A stretch of 45,910 nucleotides of DNA from JAWXVE01 sp044425575 (GTDB lineage Bacteria > Bacillota > Clostridia > Lachnospirales > Lachnospiraceae), in the NCBI GenBank assembly GCA_044425575.1, contig JAWXVE010000007.1, positions 1 to 45,910 of the forward strand, given 5' to 3'. Under the pieces are notes generated by a model, which saw only the letters and a program-made list of their open reading frames with translations, made no database searches and was not told the DNA's origin. Position numbers and translations under genes: made by a program. Shown piece after piece: positions 8,856-15,765 of the stretch (positions within the stretch are counted from its first letter, which is position 1; every line of letters starts with the position of its first letter).

Positions 8856-9653
8856 ATGGAATTTAGACCATGTATTGATATTCATAATGGAGCAGTCAAG
8901 CAAATTGTGGGAAGTAGCTTATCGGATGTAGGGAATGGTGCGCTTGAGAACTATGTATCTTGTTATGACGCTTCTTATTATGCGGAACTTTATCAGAAAC
9001 TTCAATTGACGAATGGACATATTATTCTGTTGAACCCAGTAGGAAGCCCATATTATGAAGCAACGAAAAATCAGGCATTAGATGCATTGGCTGTGTATCC
9101 GCAGGGCATGCAAATTGGCGGGGGAATACATGATCAGAATGCAAAAGAATATTTAAATGCAGGTGCTAGTCATGTAATTATTACATCCTATGTGTTCCAA
9201 GATGGAATCATTCATAGCGAACGATTGGAAAAGCTTACTAAAATAATTGGAAAGAATCGCATTGTTTTAGATTTAAGCTGTCGTAAGAAAGATGGTAAGT
9301 ATTATATCATGACCAATCGATGGCAAACGTATACCCAGGAAGTACTGACTTATGATTTGTTAGATCAATTAAGTGAGCGATGCGATGAATTCTTAATTCA
9401 TGCAGTAGATGTAGAAGGGAAAGCAGAAGGTATTGAAGAAGAACTGGTACAGTATTTAGGAAAGTGGGATGGAGTGCCAATTACATATGCAGGAGGAGTT
9501 CACAGCCTAGCAGACATTGCGAAGTTGAGAGAATATGGAAATGAAAAGATTCATGTTACAGTAGGAAGTGCACTTAAGCTATTCGGTGGAAATTTGTCTT
9601 TAGAGGCAGTAATGGGAGCTGTGCATGGAACTGGTGCAAATAAGTGTAAGTAA
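8856..9653 (+). CDS. hisA: Phosphoribosylformimino-5-aminoimidazole carboxamide ribotide isomerase, eukaryotic (HIS6) type
   Basis: The protein should catalyse the ProFAR to PRFAR isomerisation of histidine synthesis, on a TIM barrel. It follows the eukaryotic HIS6 pattern rather than the usual bacterial HisA: FRPCIDIHNGAVKQIVG at the start, QIGGGI near residue 89, the long central segment LDLSCRKKDGKYYIMTNRWQ, HAVDVEGKAEGI (catalytic Asp), YAGGVHSLADI, and HVTVGSALKLFGG at the end. It has 265 residues. The chosen start at 8856 (MEFRP) matches the family N-terminus, with GAGG about 12 nt upstream; the ATG at 8847 is nearly on the ribosome binding site. No other his gene lies in the window, so it is detached from a histidine operon. 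Confidence 0.88.
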   Translation: MEFRPCIDIHNGAVKQIVGSSLSDVGNGALENYVSCYDASYYAELYQKLQLTNGHIILLNPVGSPYYEATKNQALDALAVYPQGMQIGGGIHDQNAKEYLNAGASHVIITSYVFQDGIIHSERLEKLTKIIGKNRIVLDLSCRKKDGKYYIMTNRWQTYTQEVLTYDLLDQLSERCDEFLIHAVDVEGKAEGIEEELVQYLGKWDGVPITYAGGVHSLADIAKLREYGNEKIHVTVGSALKLFGGNLSLEAVMGAVHGTGANKCK

Positions 9654-9679
9654 GTACAAATAAAAGATAAGAGTAACAA

Positions 9680-9711
9680 AAAAGCCAATCATGACGATTG
9701 GCTCTTTTCTT
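9680..9711. terminator. Bidirectional terminator between hisA and csp
   Basis: The stem AGCCAATC/GATTGGCT with a 5-nt loop is followed by TCTTTTCTT on the plus strand and by TTTTTTG on the minus strand. It can therefore end both hisA and the convergent cold-shock gene. Confidence 0.85.
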
Positions 9712-9803
9712 AATCCGTTAAAACAATTCTGCAATTTCAAAATATAAAATATATCATAGAAAAGGCACATCGAAAAACTGATTAATGGGTAAATCAGGTT
9801 AAA

Positions 9804-10004
9804 TTAGCATTTAACAACGTTAACTGCTTGTGGGCCTTTTTCTCCGTTAATTACTTCGAATTCAACAGATGCGCCTTCTTCTAAAGACTTGAAACCATCC
9901 ATGTTTAATCCTGAGTAATGTACAAATACATCATTTCCTTGCTCGTCAGAGATAAAACCATAACCTTTTTGGTTGTTAAACCATTTTACTGTACCTTTGT
10001 TCAT
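9804..10004 (-). CDS. csp: Cold-shock protein (CspA/CspB family)
   Basis: This 66-residue single-domain nucleic-acid chaperone binds single-stranded RNA and DNA. RNP1 KGYGFI and RNP2 VFVHY are intact, preceded by GTVKWFN and ending GPQAVNVV, all diagnostic of the family. The start at 10004 follows a strong GGAGG. A TTG codon five residues upstream overlaps that site and is not the start. The leader from the predicted promoter (10059-10087) is only about 50 nt, shorter than the long thermosensing leader of E. coli cspA. I see no evidence for a cold-box structure. Confidence 0.96.
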   Translation of the reverse strand: MNKGTVKWFNNQKGYGFISDEQGNDVFVHYSGLNMDGFKSLEEGASVEFEVINGEKGPQAVNVVKC

Positions 10005-10058
10005 TGTGAAAACCTCCAAAATAAAAATATAAAATTATTGCACTATTGCAACACACAA

Positions 10059-10087
10059 ATAATACCACACTCTTGAACAAATGTAAA
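10059..10087 (-). promoter_or_regulatory. Predicted csp promoter
   Basis: On the minus strand, -35 TTTACA and -10 TATTAT are separated by exactly 17 bp, giving a start near 10052. Confidence 0.6.
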
Positions 10088-10198
10088 GTTATTTCTGTCT
10101 ATATTATTAAAATTCTGAAATGTTTATAAATAAACTATCAATATATTATAAAAACACAAGAAAAAAGTTAATTTATCAGGTAGAGGTGAGTTGCGTGC

Positions 10199-10227
10199 TT
10201 GAAATTCAATGCGATATGTGGTATGTT
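10199..10227 (+). promoter_or_regulatory. Predicted promoter of the M23-like/bactofilin pair
   Basis: TTGAAA and TATGTT are separated by 17 bp. The transcript would start near 10234 and reach the GGAGGTGAT site ahead of the GTG at 10276. Confidence 0.5.
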
Positions 10228-10275
10228 TGAGAGTACATGAGAATCATATCTCATTAGTGGAGGTGATAGATAGAC

Positions 10276-10962
10276 GTGTTTAATAAGAGAAAGCGAAAAC
10301 TGAAGAACCAGTATACACTTATATTAATTCCAACTATGCCTTCTAAGAGAAGTATGCAAATGCATATATCCAAGAGAGTTATTATATTTCTTTGGATAGT
10401 ATCTGTGCTAGTTATAACCAGCGCTATAGGTGTAATCTATTATGGATATGGAGAGTATGAATCTTCTAGTGAAGCAGTTCGTTCTCTTACAGAGGCTAAT
10501 GCTACACTTACTTCGTATACGGCAGACTTAGAAGAACAAGTGCAAGAACTTAATGATACAATCAATCAACAAGCACTAGATGAGGCAGCTGAAATTCAAG
10601 AGGCAATTGATTTGAGTATTCCAACAGGATTTCCGTTAAACGGTGCAGCAACTATTGCAGAAGATACAGTAGATGCTACTATTTTCCAAGTGGGAGAGGG
10701 GGTCAGCGTTATTGCATCAGGTGCTGGTGAAGTGACATATGTAGGAGAAGACGAGGAGTATGGATATTGCATAGAAGTTACCCATGAGGAAGGGTACGTA
10801 TCTATTTATCGTGCATCAGCAGATGCTGCAGTTAGTGTGGGTGCCTATGTGAATCGAGGTGCCATATTATATACCATGGAAGAAAGTATGATTATGGTCT
10901 ATCAGATAAAAGAGAATGGAGCTTATGTAAATCCATTAGAGATTATGGAAATAGCTGGATAG
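10276..10962 (+). CDS. Membrane-anchored degenerate M23 (LytM) domain protein
   Basis: The 228-residue protein has a basic N-terminus, one membrane segment (about 35-56), a coiled coil (about 64-105) and a C-terminal LytM/M23-like fold (about 115-225). The fold keeps the beta-strand signatures VIASGAGEVTYVG and YGYCIEVTHEEGYVSIY, but the zinc ligands of active M23 endopeptidases are missing. Where HxxxD is expected it reads TIFQVGEGVSV, and the HxH (normally AHLS) is replaced by RASAD. It is therefore probably not a peptidase but a wall-binding or regulatory relative, like SpoIIQ-type or activator LytM proteins. It starts with GTG behind GGAGGTGAT. A bactofilin follows after 31 bases, suggesting a joint envelope role. 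Confidence 0.8.
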   Translation: MFNKRKRKLKNQYTLILIPTMPSKRSMQMHISKRVIIFLWIVSVLVITSAIGVIYYGYGEYESSSEAVRSLTEANATLTSYTADLEEQVQELNDTINQQALDEAAEIQEAIDLSIPTGFPLNGAATIAEDTVDATIFQVGEGVSVIASGAGEVTYVGEDEEYGYCIEVTHEEGYVSIYRASADAAVSVGAYVNRGAILYTMEESMIMVYQIKENGAYVNPLEIMEIAG

Positions 10963-10993
10963 TATAGTGTCAATACCTTAGAATGGAGGAAAT

Positions 10994-11410
10994 ATGAAAA
11001 AAGCAAGTAAAGTAGTGAAGACAATCATTGGAAGTAAGAGTGTTCTAGAGGGCAATATTAGCTCGGAAGAGAGCGTTAGCATTGAGGGCCTTGTAAAGGG
11101 GAATATTAGGGTAATAGGAACTCTTGTAGTTGCAAAGAGTGCTAGTATTACTGGGGATATCCAAGCAGAGAATATTGTGATTAGTGGAATTGTAAATGGA
11201 AATATTGCTGTGAAGAATAAAGTGGAAGCTTTTGATAAAGCACAGATTTATGGAAATATTAGTGCGAAATCCCTTTTGGTAGATGAAAATGTTATCTTCC
11301 AAGGAAATTGTAATATTAATCAAGAATTAATTGTAAAATCAAAAGGTCAGCCCAAAACTGTGGCAAAAGAACAAGTAGACCCTGCTGTTACGGAATTGCC
11401 GAAAGAATAA
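10994..11410 (+). CDS. Bactofilin (polymer-forming cytoskeletal protein, DUF583)
   Basis: Bactofilins self-assemble without nucleotides into filaments that scaffold cell-wall enzymes at the membrane. The 138-residue protein shows the beta-helix core (about 15-115) as repeated short strands with Gly-Asn-Ile or Gly-Asp-Ile turns: GNISSEESVSIEGLVKGNIR, GDIQAENIVISGIVNGNIA, GNISAKSLLVDE. Flexible termini surround the core, as usual. GGAGGAAAT precedes the ATG. It pairs with the upstream LytM-like protein; bactofilin-M23 pairs are known from Caulobacter and Helicobacter relatives. Its stop lies 4 bases from the stop of the convergent yerC gene, with no terminator hairpin between them. Confidence 0.92.
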   Translation: MKKASKVVKTIIGSKSVLEGNISSEESVSIEGLVKGNIRVIGTLVVAKSASITGDIQAENIVISGIVNGNIAVKNKVEAFDKAQIYGNISAKSLLVDENVIFQGNCNINQELIVKSKGQPKTVAKEQVDPAVTELPKE

Positions 11411-11414
11411 AGAT

Positions 11415-11723
11415 TTATTGTGGTGAATCAAGGGTGTCTTGATTCATGCGATCAAATACAAGCTCATAACCATCCATGCCATAATTAAGAGAACGATTTA
11501 CTCGACTAATTGTGGCTGTGGATGCACCAGTTTTCTCTGCAATCTCAAGATAAGTTTTATGGTTGCGTAGCATAGTGGCAACTTCAAAACGTTGGGAAAG
11601 AGATAATAATTCATTAATAGTACAAAGATCTTCAAAAAAATTGTAACATTCTTCTTGATTTTCTAATGTCATAATTGCATGAAATAACTGGTTCACTGCA
11701 TCTGTTCTAATTTTCTTATTCAT
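11415..11723 (-). CDS. yerC: YerC/YecD family TrpR-related DNA-binding protein
   Basis: This 102-residue helix-turn-helix protein belongs to the TrpR-like YerC/YecD family of Firmicutes. Visible are LLSLSQRFEVATMLRNHKTY and the HTH LEIAEKTGASTATISRVNRSLNYG (about 58-81), which matches the TrpR recognition region. The family's ligand and targets are not established, so tryptophan binding should not be assumed. It is the downstream gene after the PHP phosphatase on the minus strand, with its own predicted promoter at 11795-11823. The start at 11723 has GAAAGGTG about 10 nt upstream. Confidence 0.9.
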   Translation of the reverse strand: MNKKIRTDAVNQLFHAIMTLENQEECYNFFEDLCTINELLSLSQRFEVATMLRNHKTYLEIAEKTGASTATISRVNRSLNYGMDGYELVFDRMNQDTLDSPQ

Positions 11724-11794
11724 CCTATTATTTGCACCTTTCTTCCTCTTGATGTACTTTCACACTCTAACGCATTAACAGTTTAACTAGTCAC

Positions 11795-11823
11795 ATCATA
11801 ACACAGGACTTCGATGAAGTAAA
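11795..11823 (-). promoter_or_regulatory. Predicted yerC promoter
   Basis: On the minus strand, TTTACT and TATGAT are separated by 17 bp, giving a start near 11788 and a leader of about 65 nt. Confidence 0.5.
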
Positions 11824-11885
11824 GAAGAAGAGTGACAGAGAAATCTTAAATATTTGTGAATTAAATGAAAAGAAAAAGCCATGGA

Positions 11886-12593
11886 TTATTGCAAAAAAGT
11901 TTGAAATAAAGGAACACTTTGGTTCACAATTAATTCTTCCGGAAAATTCATTTCCTCAATGAGTGCAGTTGACATATCTCGTCTACCCACGCCGGTATCC
12001 ACATGGGCATCTGAATCAAGTATAATATGGGTACCATGTTGTTCGCAAGCTTGTAGCATGGCAATGTAATTCTCCCGAGCGTTGGTTCGAAAGCTAGTTG
12101 GCAGAAGAGAAGAATTATTCACCTCTAATAAGGTTCTAGTATCTCGTGCGGCACGAGCAAGCTCTTGATAATCCATAGGGTAGCGACCATCATCGGGATG
12201 GCCGATAATGTGAACGTGTGGGTTTTCCATGATGGTTAAAAGGCAAGACGTTGTTTCTGCTTTTGTCATGAAAGGTACACATGGCGGATGAATACTTGCA
12301 ATAACAAGATCCATTTGTTCTAGCAAGTCTGGTGGCATATCAATCCGCCCATGTGCATCTAGAATGTTTACTTCTGCTCCAAGGAGAAGAGGAGTATCGT
12401 AAGCGTTGCGATCAACTACGGCTAGATTATAAAAATAAAATTCATGAGGACCACTAGGTATGCCAGGAGCATGTTCTGTGATGCAAAGCAATTCCAATCC
12501 TTTGTGTTTTGCCATGGTGGCCATTTCTCGTATGGTACTATAGGCATGACCAGAAGCGATTGTGTGTGTGTGCGCATCTAATACGTATTTCAT
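11886..12593 (-). CDS. PHP-domain phosphatase, YcdX type
   Basis: The protein has 235 residues. The PHP trinuclear metal site is complete: DAHTHTIASGHAYST at the start, ITEHAPG (about 40), a Glu in LLGAEVNI (about 73), ASIHPP (about 100), HIIGHPDDGRYP (about 134) and DSDAHVD (about 193). These fit the YcdX-like group of Zn-dependent phosphatases. The physiological substrate is not known from sequence. The start at 12593 has GAGGT about 10 nt upstream and a promoter at 12636-12665. It diverges from DUF1836 and is followed at 163 bases by yerC on the same strand. Confidence 0.9.
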   Translation of the reverse strand: MKYVLDAHTHTIASGHAYSTIREMATMAKHKGLELLCITEHAPGIPSGPHEFYFYNLAVVDRNAYDTPLLLGAEVNILDAHGRIDMPPDLLEQMDLVIASIHPPCVPFMTKAETTSCLLTIMENPHVHIIGHPDDGRYPMDYQELARAARDTRTLLEVNNSSLLPTSFRTNARENYIAMLQACEQHGTHIILDSDAHVDTGVGRRDMSTALIEEMNFPEELIVNQSVPLFQTFLQ

Positions 12594-12635
12594 AAGACAT
12601 TAACCTCGATTCTCAACTATTATTTATTTATAGAT

Positions 12636-12665
12636 AGCATACCATAGTCATGAAAAAAAGTACAA
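12636..12665 (-). promoter_or_regulatory. Predicted promoter of the PHP phosphatase
   Basis: On the minus strand, TTGTAC and TATGCT are separated by 18 bp. It is back to back with the DUF1836 promoter, whose -35 starts 17 bp away. Confidence 0.45.
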
Positions 12666-12681
12666 GAAAAATGATTATGAC

Positions 12682-12710
12682 TTGTCATATAGTTTTCAAT
12701 ACTATATAAT
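12682..12710 (+). promoter_or_regulatory. DUF1836 promoter with embedded palindrome
   Basis: TTGTCA, 17 bp and consensus TATAAT form a strong sigma-A promoter. A perfect 7-7-7 inverted repeat, ATATAGT (12687-12693) and ACTATAT (12701-12707), fills the spacer and invades the -10 box, the classical position of a repressor operator. Confidence 0.65.
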
Positions 12711-12744
12711 AGGGATAAGAGATTAAGGAGGGTTGGGAAACGGT

Positions 12745-13365
12745 ATGAGCATAGAGAAAGATAAAGTATTAGCAAGTATTATAAATGCATTGGATGAATT
12801 TGACTATATGAAAGTGGATGAAATTCCTGATATCGATTTGTATATGGATCAAGTGACTACTTTAATGGAGCAGAAGCTTAAAACAACAGCACGATATCCA
12901 GGTGAAGATAAGATTCTCACAAAAACCATGATTAATAATTATGCAAAGAATCGACTTTTACCACCACCAGAGAAGAAGAAATATTCAAAAGACCATATTT
13001 TAATCTTAACTTTTATCTATTATTATAAAGGGTTTTTATCCATATCTGATATTCAGGCGCTCATAAAACCTCTTACAGAGCAATTTTTTGATGTAAAAGA
13101 AGGCGTAGATTTATCAACGATTTATGGAGAGATTTTAGAGGCGCAAAAGATACAAGCAGAAGGTATGAAGAAAGATATTGAGCAGAAATTATCACTAGCT
13201 AGCGAGATGTTTACAGAATTGCCAGATGAGCAGGCAGAATTTCTTCAATTATTTTCTTTTATTAGTTTAATTGGATTTGATGTATACTTTAAGAAGCTGA
13301 TGATTGAACGTTTTACAGATATTTATTTAAAGGAAGAAGAGAACAAAGATAAAGGTGAAGTATAG
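12745..13365 (+). CDS. DUF1836 domain protein, putative DNA-binding regulator
   Basis: The 206-residue protein belongs to the DUF1836 family of Firmicutes. The hallmark segment ILTKTMINNYAKNRLLPPP then KKKYSKDHI (about 57-85) resembles the winged-helix wing of MerR-like proteins (the N-Y-x-K-x-x-L-x-P-P pattern), so nucleic-acid binding is plausible. The all-helical rest resembles LTFIYYYKGFLSISDIQALI. No catalytic motif is seen and no function is established for the family. The start at 12745 (MSIEKDK) lies 13 nt after AAGGAGG; a TTG at 12733 is too close to that site. The palindrome in its own promoter would fit autoregulation, which is an inference. Confidence 0.82.
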   Translation: MSIEKDKVLASIINALDEFDYMKVDEIPDIDLYMDQVTTLMEQKLKTTARYPGEDKILTKTMINNYAKNRLLPPPEKKKYSKDHILILTFIYYYKGFLSISDIQALIKPLTEQFFDVKEGVDLSTIYGEILEAQKIQAEGMKKDIEQKLSLASEMFTELPDEQAEFLQLFSFISLIGFDVYFKKLMIERFTDIYLKEEENKDKGEV

Positions 13366-13370
13366 AATGC

Positions 13371-13409
13371 AATAAGTGGTGTTTCCTGAATGGGGTAGCA
13401 CCACTTATT
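13371..13409. terminator. Hairpin between convergent genes
   Basis: The 11-bp perfect stem AATAAGTGGTG/CACCACTTATT surrounds a 17-nt loop. It lies 5 bases after the DUF1836 stop and 15 before the stop of the convergent lipoprotein. T-runs are weak on both sides, so termination strength is uncertain. Confidence 0.6.
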
Positions 13410-13424
13410 TCATGGAGGAGTATT

Positions 13425-14429
13425 TTAGTTAAGGAGGCTTTCCGCGTAGGTTGTGGTAACAAGGTCTTCGTATGGCACAGCAGTTTCTAACTCATTGCAT
13501 TGGATTAGAATATCTTGCAATAAAGTGAAGCTTTCTTCTTCAAATATAAGAGATTCTTTCCAAGTATCTTGTTCTTGATAGCGTTCCACAATTGTTGCAA
13601 TACTTTCTAAATCGGTTTCTTCAAATTGTGGCTGGATTACTTCTGCAATTTCTTCGGCTGTATGCTCATTCACATATTCCACACCCTTTTTAATGGCACG
13701 AATAAAGGCAAGTATAATATCTTCGTTTTCTTCCATATAATCACTCATAGCACAATAAGCAGTGTATGGAACGTATCCAGATTCTTCTCCAAGAGATGCA
13801 ACTACATAACCGTCGCCTTTTAATGCAAGAGATGTAGCATAAGGTTCAAACTCTATGGTGTAGTCTCCTTGACCACCGGAAAAAGCAGCAGCAGTAGAAC
13901 CAAAATCAATACTTTGATCCATATTTAAATCGGAACTAGGGTCAATTCCATTTTTTGCCAGAATATACTCGAATACCATTTGTGGCATTCCACCTGCACG
14001 CCCTGCAAGTACTGTACTACCTATGAGCATAGACCAATCAAAGTCTTCTATGGGTTCTCTAGCAACAACAAAGTTACCGGCACGTTGTGTTAATTGAGCA
14101 AAGTTAATGGGATATTCTGTTGCACCATTTGCATAGGTGTAAATGGAAGCTTCTGGTCCCATAAAACCAATATCAGCTTCGTCAGTAAGTAAGGCTACCA
14201 TGGTATTGTCTGCACCAAATCCTGTTACTAGTTCTAAATTGATGCCTTCCTCTTCAAAATACCCTAGCTCAATTGCTACATATTGAGGTGCATAGAAGAT
14301 GGAATGGGCTACTTCGTTTAACGTAACGTGAGTTAATTCTTCTGTGGTAGAAGTGCTGGTGCTACATCCAGTAAGCATGGAAAGACTTAGCGCAAGTGCG
14401 CATACTTGATAGTAAATTTTCTTTTTCAT
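13425..14429 (-). CDS. ABC transporter substrate-binding lipoprotein, NMT1/SsuA-like (orphan)
   Basis: This is an extracytoplasmic solute-binding lipoprotein of 334 residues. Its signal peptide ends in LTGC, with the lipidated Cys at 22. The N-lobe signature FYAPQYVAIELGYFEEEGINLELVTGFG is typical of the NMT1/THI5-SsuA-TauA family, which binds pyrimidine precursors, sulfonates, nitrate or related small ligands. The ligand cannot be read from sequence. No permease or ATPase gene is adjacent, so it must work with a transporter elsewhere or act as a sensor. The promoter at 14455-14483 contains a palindrome. GGGAGG lies about 7 nt before the start. Confidence 0.88.
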   Translation of the reverse strand: MKKKIYYQVCALALSLSMLTGCSTSTSTTEELTHVTLNEVAHSIFYAPQYVAIELGYFEEEGINLELVTGFGADNTMVALLTDEADIGFMGPEASIYTYANGATEYPINFAQLTQRAGNFVVAREPIEDFDWSMLIGSTVLAGRAGGMPQMVFEYILAKNGIDPSSDLNMDQSIDFGSTAAAFSGGQGDYTIEFEPYATSLALKGDGYVVASLGEESGYVPYTAYCAMSDYMEENEDIILAFIRAIKKGVEYVNEHTAEEIAEVIQPQFEETDLESIATIVERYQEQDTWKESLIFEEESFTLLQDILIQCNELETAVPYEDLVTTTYAESLLN

Positions 14430-14454
14430 AAATACCTCCCTTTCTATATGGATA

Positions 14455-14483
14455 TTATATGGAACAGGGAAAAAAAGGTTCCA
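14455..14483 (-). promoter_or_regulatory. Promoter and candidate operator of the orphan lipoprotein
   Basis: On the minus strand, -35 TGGAAC, 17 bp and -10 TATAAT. The inverted repeat TGGAAC-N12-GTTCCA (14460-14465 and 14478-14483) occupies the -35 box and the bases just ahead of the -10, so a bound regulator would exclude RNA polymerase. Confidence 0.45.
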
Positions 14484-14509
14484 GACAAAGGGAAAATAGA
14501 TTTCTCTAG

Positions 14510-14538
14510 TTGATTTTTAAGGGTATCTATGGTTAAAT
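14510..14538 (+). promoter_or_regulatory. Predicted rnpB promoter
   Basis: TTGATT, 17 bp, TTAAAT. The expected transcription start (about 14545-14550) coincides with the 5' strand of the RNase P helix P1. Confidence 0.5.
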
Positions 14539-14549
14539 GTAGGGAGAAT

Positions 14550-14890
14550 AAGTAAGTCAAGTGATCGCAGCTGTTATATAAACAACAGGTGAGGAAAGTC
14601 CGGACTTCGTAGGGCGGGATGCCGGATAACGTCCGGTGGAGGTGACTCCAAGGCTAGTGCAATAGAAATATACCGCCAACATTCGTTGGTAAGGGTGGAA
14701 TGGCAGTGTAAGAGACTGCCGCCTTATTGGTAACAATGAGGGCATATGTAAACCCCATCCGAAGCAAGACCAAATAGAAAGTGATACGGCTGCCCGTCGT
14801 ACTTTCAGGTAGGTTGCTTGAAGCTATTGGTAACAGTAGCTCTAGATAGATGATCACTCAATGACAGGATCCGGCTTATCGATTTGCTTA
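14550..14890 (+). ncRNA. rnpB: RNase P RNA (ancestral type A)
   Basis: This is the catalytic RNA of RNase P, which matures tRNA 5' ends. It contains the universal GAGGAAAGTCCGGAC block near 14589 (CR-I region). Near the 3' end is the conserved GACAGGATCCGGCTTA, a variant of the usual ACARAATNNGGCTTA. The first and last bases pair: 14550-14558 with 14881-14889 form a 9-bp P1 including G-U pairs. The internal GGTAACAGTAGC and GGTAACAATGAGG resemble tetraloop-bearing helices of type A. A strong terminator follows at once. Short ORFs on the opposite strand here are shadows. Confidence 0.95.
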
Positions 14891-14892
14891 TT

Positions 14893-14936
14893 GATAGAAA
14901 ATGCGAAGCAACTATGCTTCGTATTTTCTATAAAAA
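14893..14936 (+). terminator. rnpB terminator
   Basis: The left arm ATAGAAAATGCGAAGCA pairs with TGCTTCGTATTTTCTAT (one mismatch). A short loop joins them, and the tail is not T-rich beyond the stem. It ends 25 bases before the next gene. Confidence 0.75.
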
Positions 14937-14960
14937 CATATATGTGTAGAGGAGAGCAAG

Positions 14961-15740
14961 ATGAATAACACAAGAATGCCAATGATATGTTGCATCCTTA
15001 TCTTGCTTGGTGTACTTGCAGTTTTTCAAGGGCATTCCAAGGTAGTGCGAGATTCGGATGCAGAAGAGGAGCAGAGTCAAATTGCAGAAGATTATATTCT
15101 AGAGAATAATGCAGAGTATGAATTAGATAGATATGAGGGTACCATATCCAATACCATGCTAGGTAGTGAAGCACAAATGTTGGAAGTTTATGAGGAAGTC
15201 ATTCGTACGCATGTTGCGATTAATGCAGATATTTATCGTGGAGAGGGTAGCATCTATAGAATAGAAGAAGATGGAATTTATATTGTGTCTGCTAAGCATT
15301 TGTTACAATATGCACAAGAGGTAAGTGTTACATTTGATGATGGTAGTACATCTGTCGGACAAGTAGTTTATTTATCAGAACAATACGATTTTGGATTTGT
15401 GAAGGTGGAGTTGTCAGATGTAGAAGGGCTTGAGCTACAGGCAGTAACAATACCAGAAGCCAATTTTGTTACATATGGAACGTATTTAGTCATTGCTTCC
15501 AAGAAAATACCAGAAGAGATGGATTTGTTAGTCTGTACTGTATTAGACCCAAGTTTGTTTTTCCCAGAATTTAATTCATTTTTAATTCATCAATATGCTA
15601 CGGTAGAACCAGGAATGTCAGGTTCAGGAGTGTTTGACGAAACGGGAGCATATGTGGGGATGTTAGTTGGTGGATATGAAATGGAAAGTGCATCATTATC
15701 TTATGAATATATAGAAGTTGAATATATAGAATATTACTAG
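14961..15740 (+). CDS. Membrane-anchored trypsin-like serine protease domain protein
   Basis: The 259-residue protein has an N-terminal membrane segment (about 8-24) that probably serves as signal anchor. After a linker rich in Glu it carries a trypsin-like domain. The triad is readable: His113 in SAKHLL (normally TAAH), Asp143 in QYDFGFVKV, and Ser220 in EPGMSGSGVFDE, followed by GAYVGMLVGG. No PDZ domain follows, unlike HtrA/DegP, and the protein ends in an acidic/Tyr-rich tail (EYIEVEYIEYY). An extracytoplasmic housekeeping or regulatory protease is likely; the substrate is unknown. GAGGAG precedes the ATG. The next gene follows after 25 bases. Confidence 0.8.
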   Translation: MNNTRMPMICCILILLGVLAVFQGHSKVVRDSDAEEEQSQIAEDYILENNAEYELDRYEGTISNTMLGSEAQMLEVYEEVIRTHVAINADIYRGEGSIYRIEEDGIYIVSAKHLLQYAQEVSVTFDDGSTSVGQVVYLSEQYDFGFVKVELSDVEGLELQAVTIPEANFVTYGTYLVIASKKIPEEMDLLVCTVLDPSLFFPEFNSFLIHQYATVEPGMSGSGVFDETGAYVGMLVGGYEMESASLSYEYIEVEYIEYY

Positions 15741-15765
15741 AATAATAGATAGTAGGAAAGGGCGG

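Noticed and set aside
14557..14857. Minus-strand open frames of 62 and 67 codons
   Set aside because: They lie opposite RNase P RNA, whose conserved sequence explains the region.
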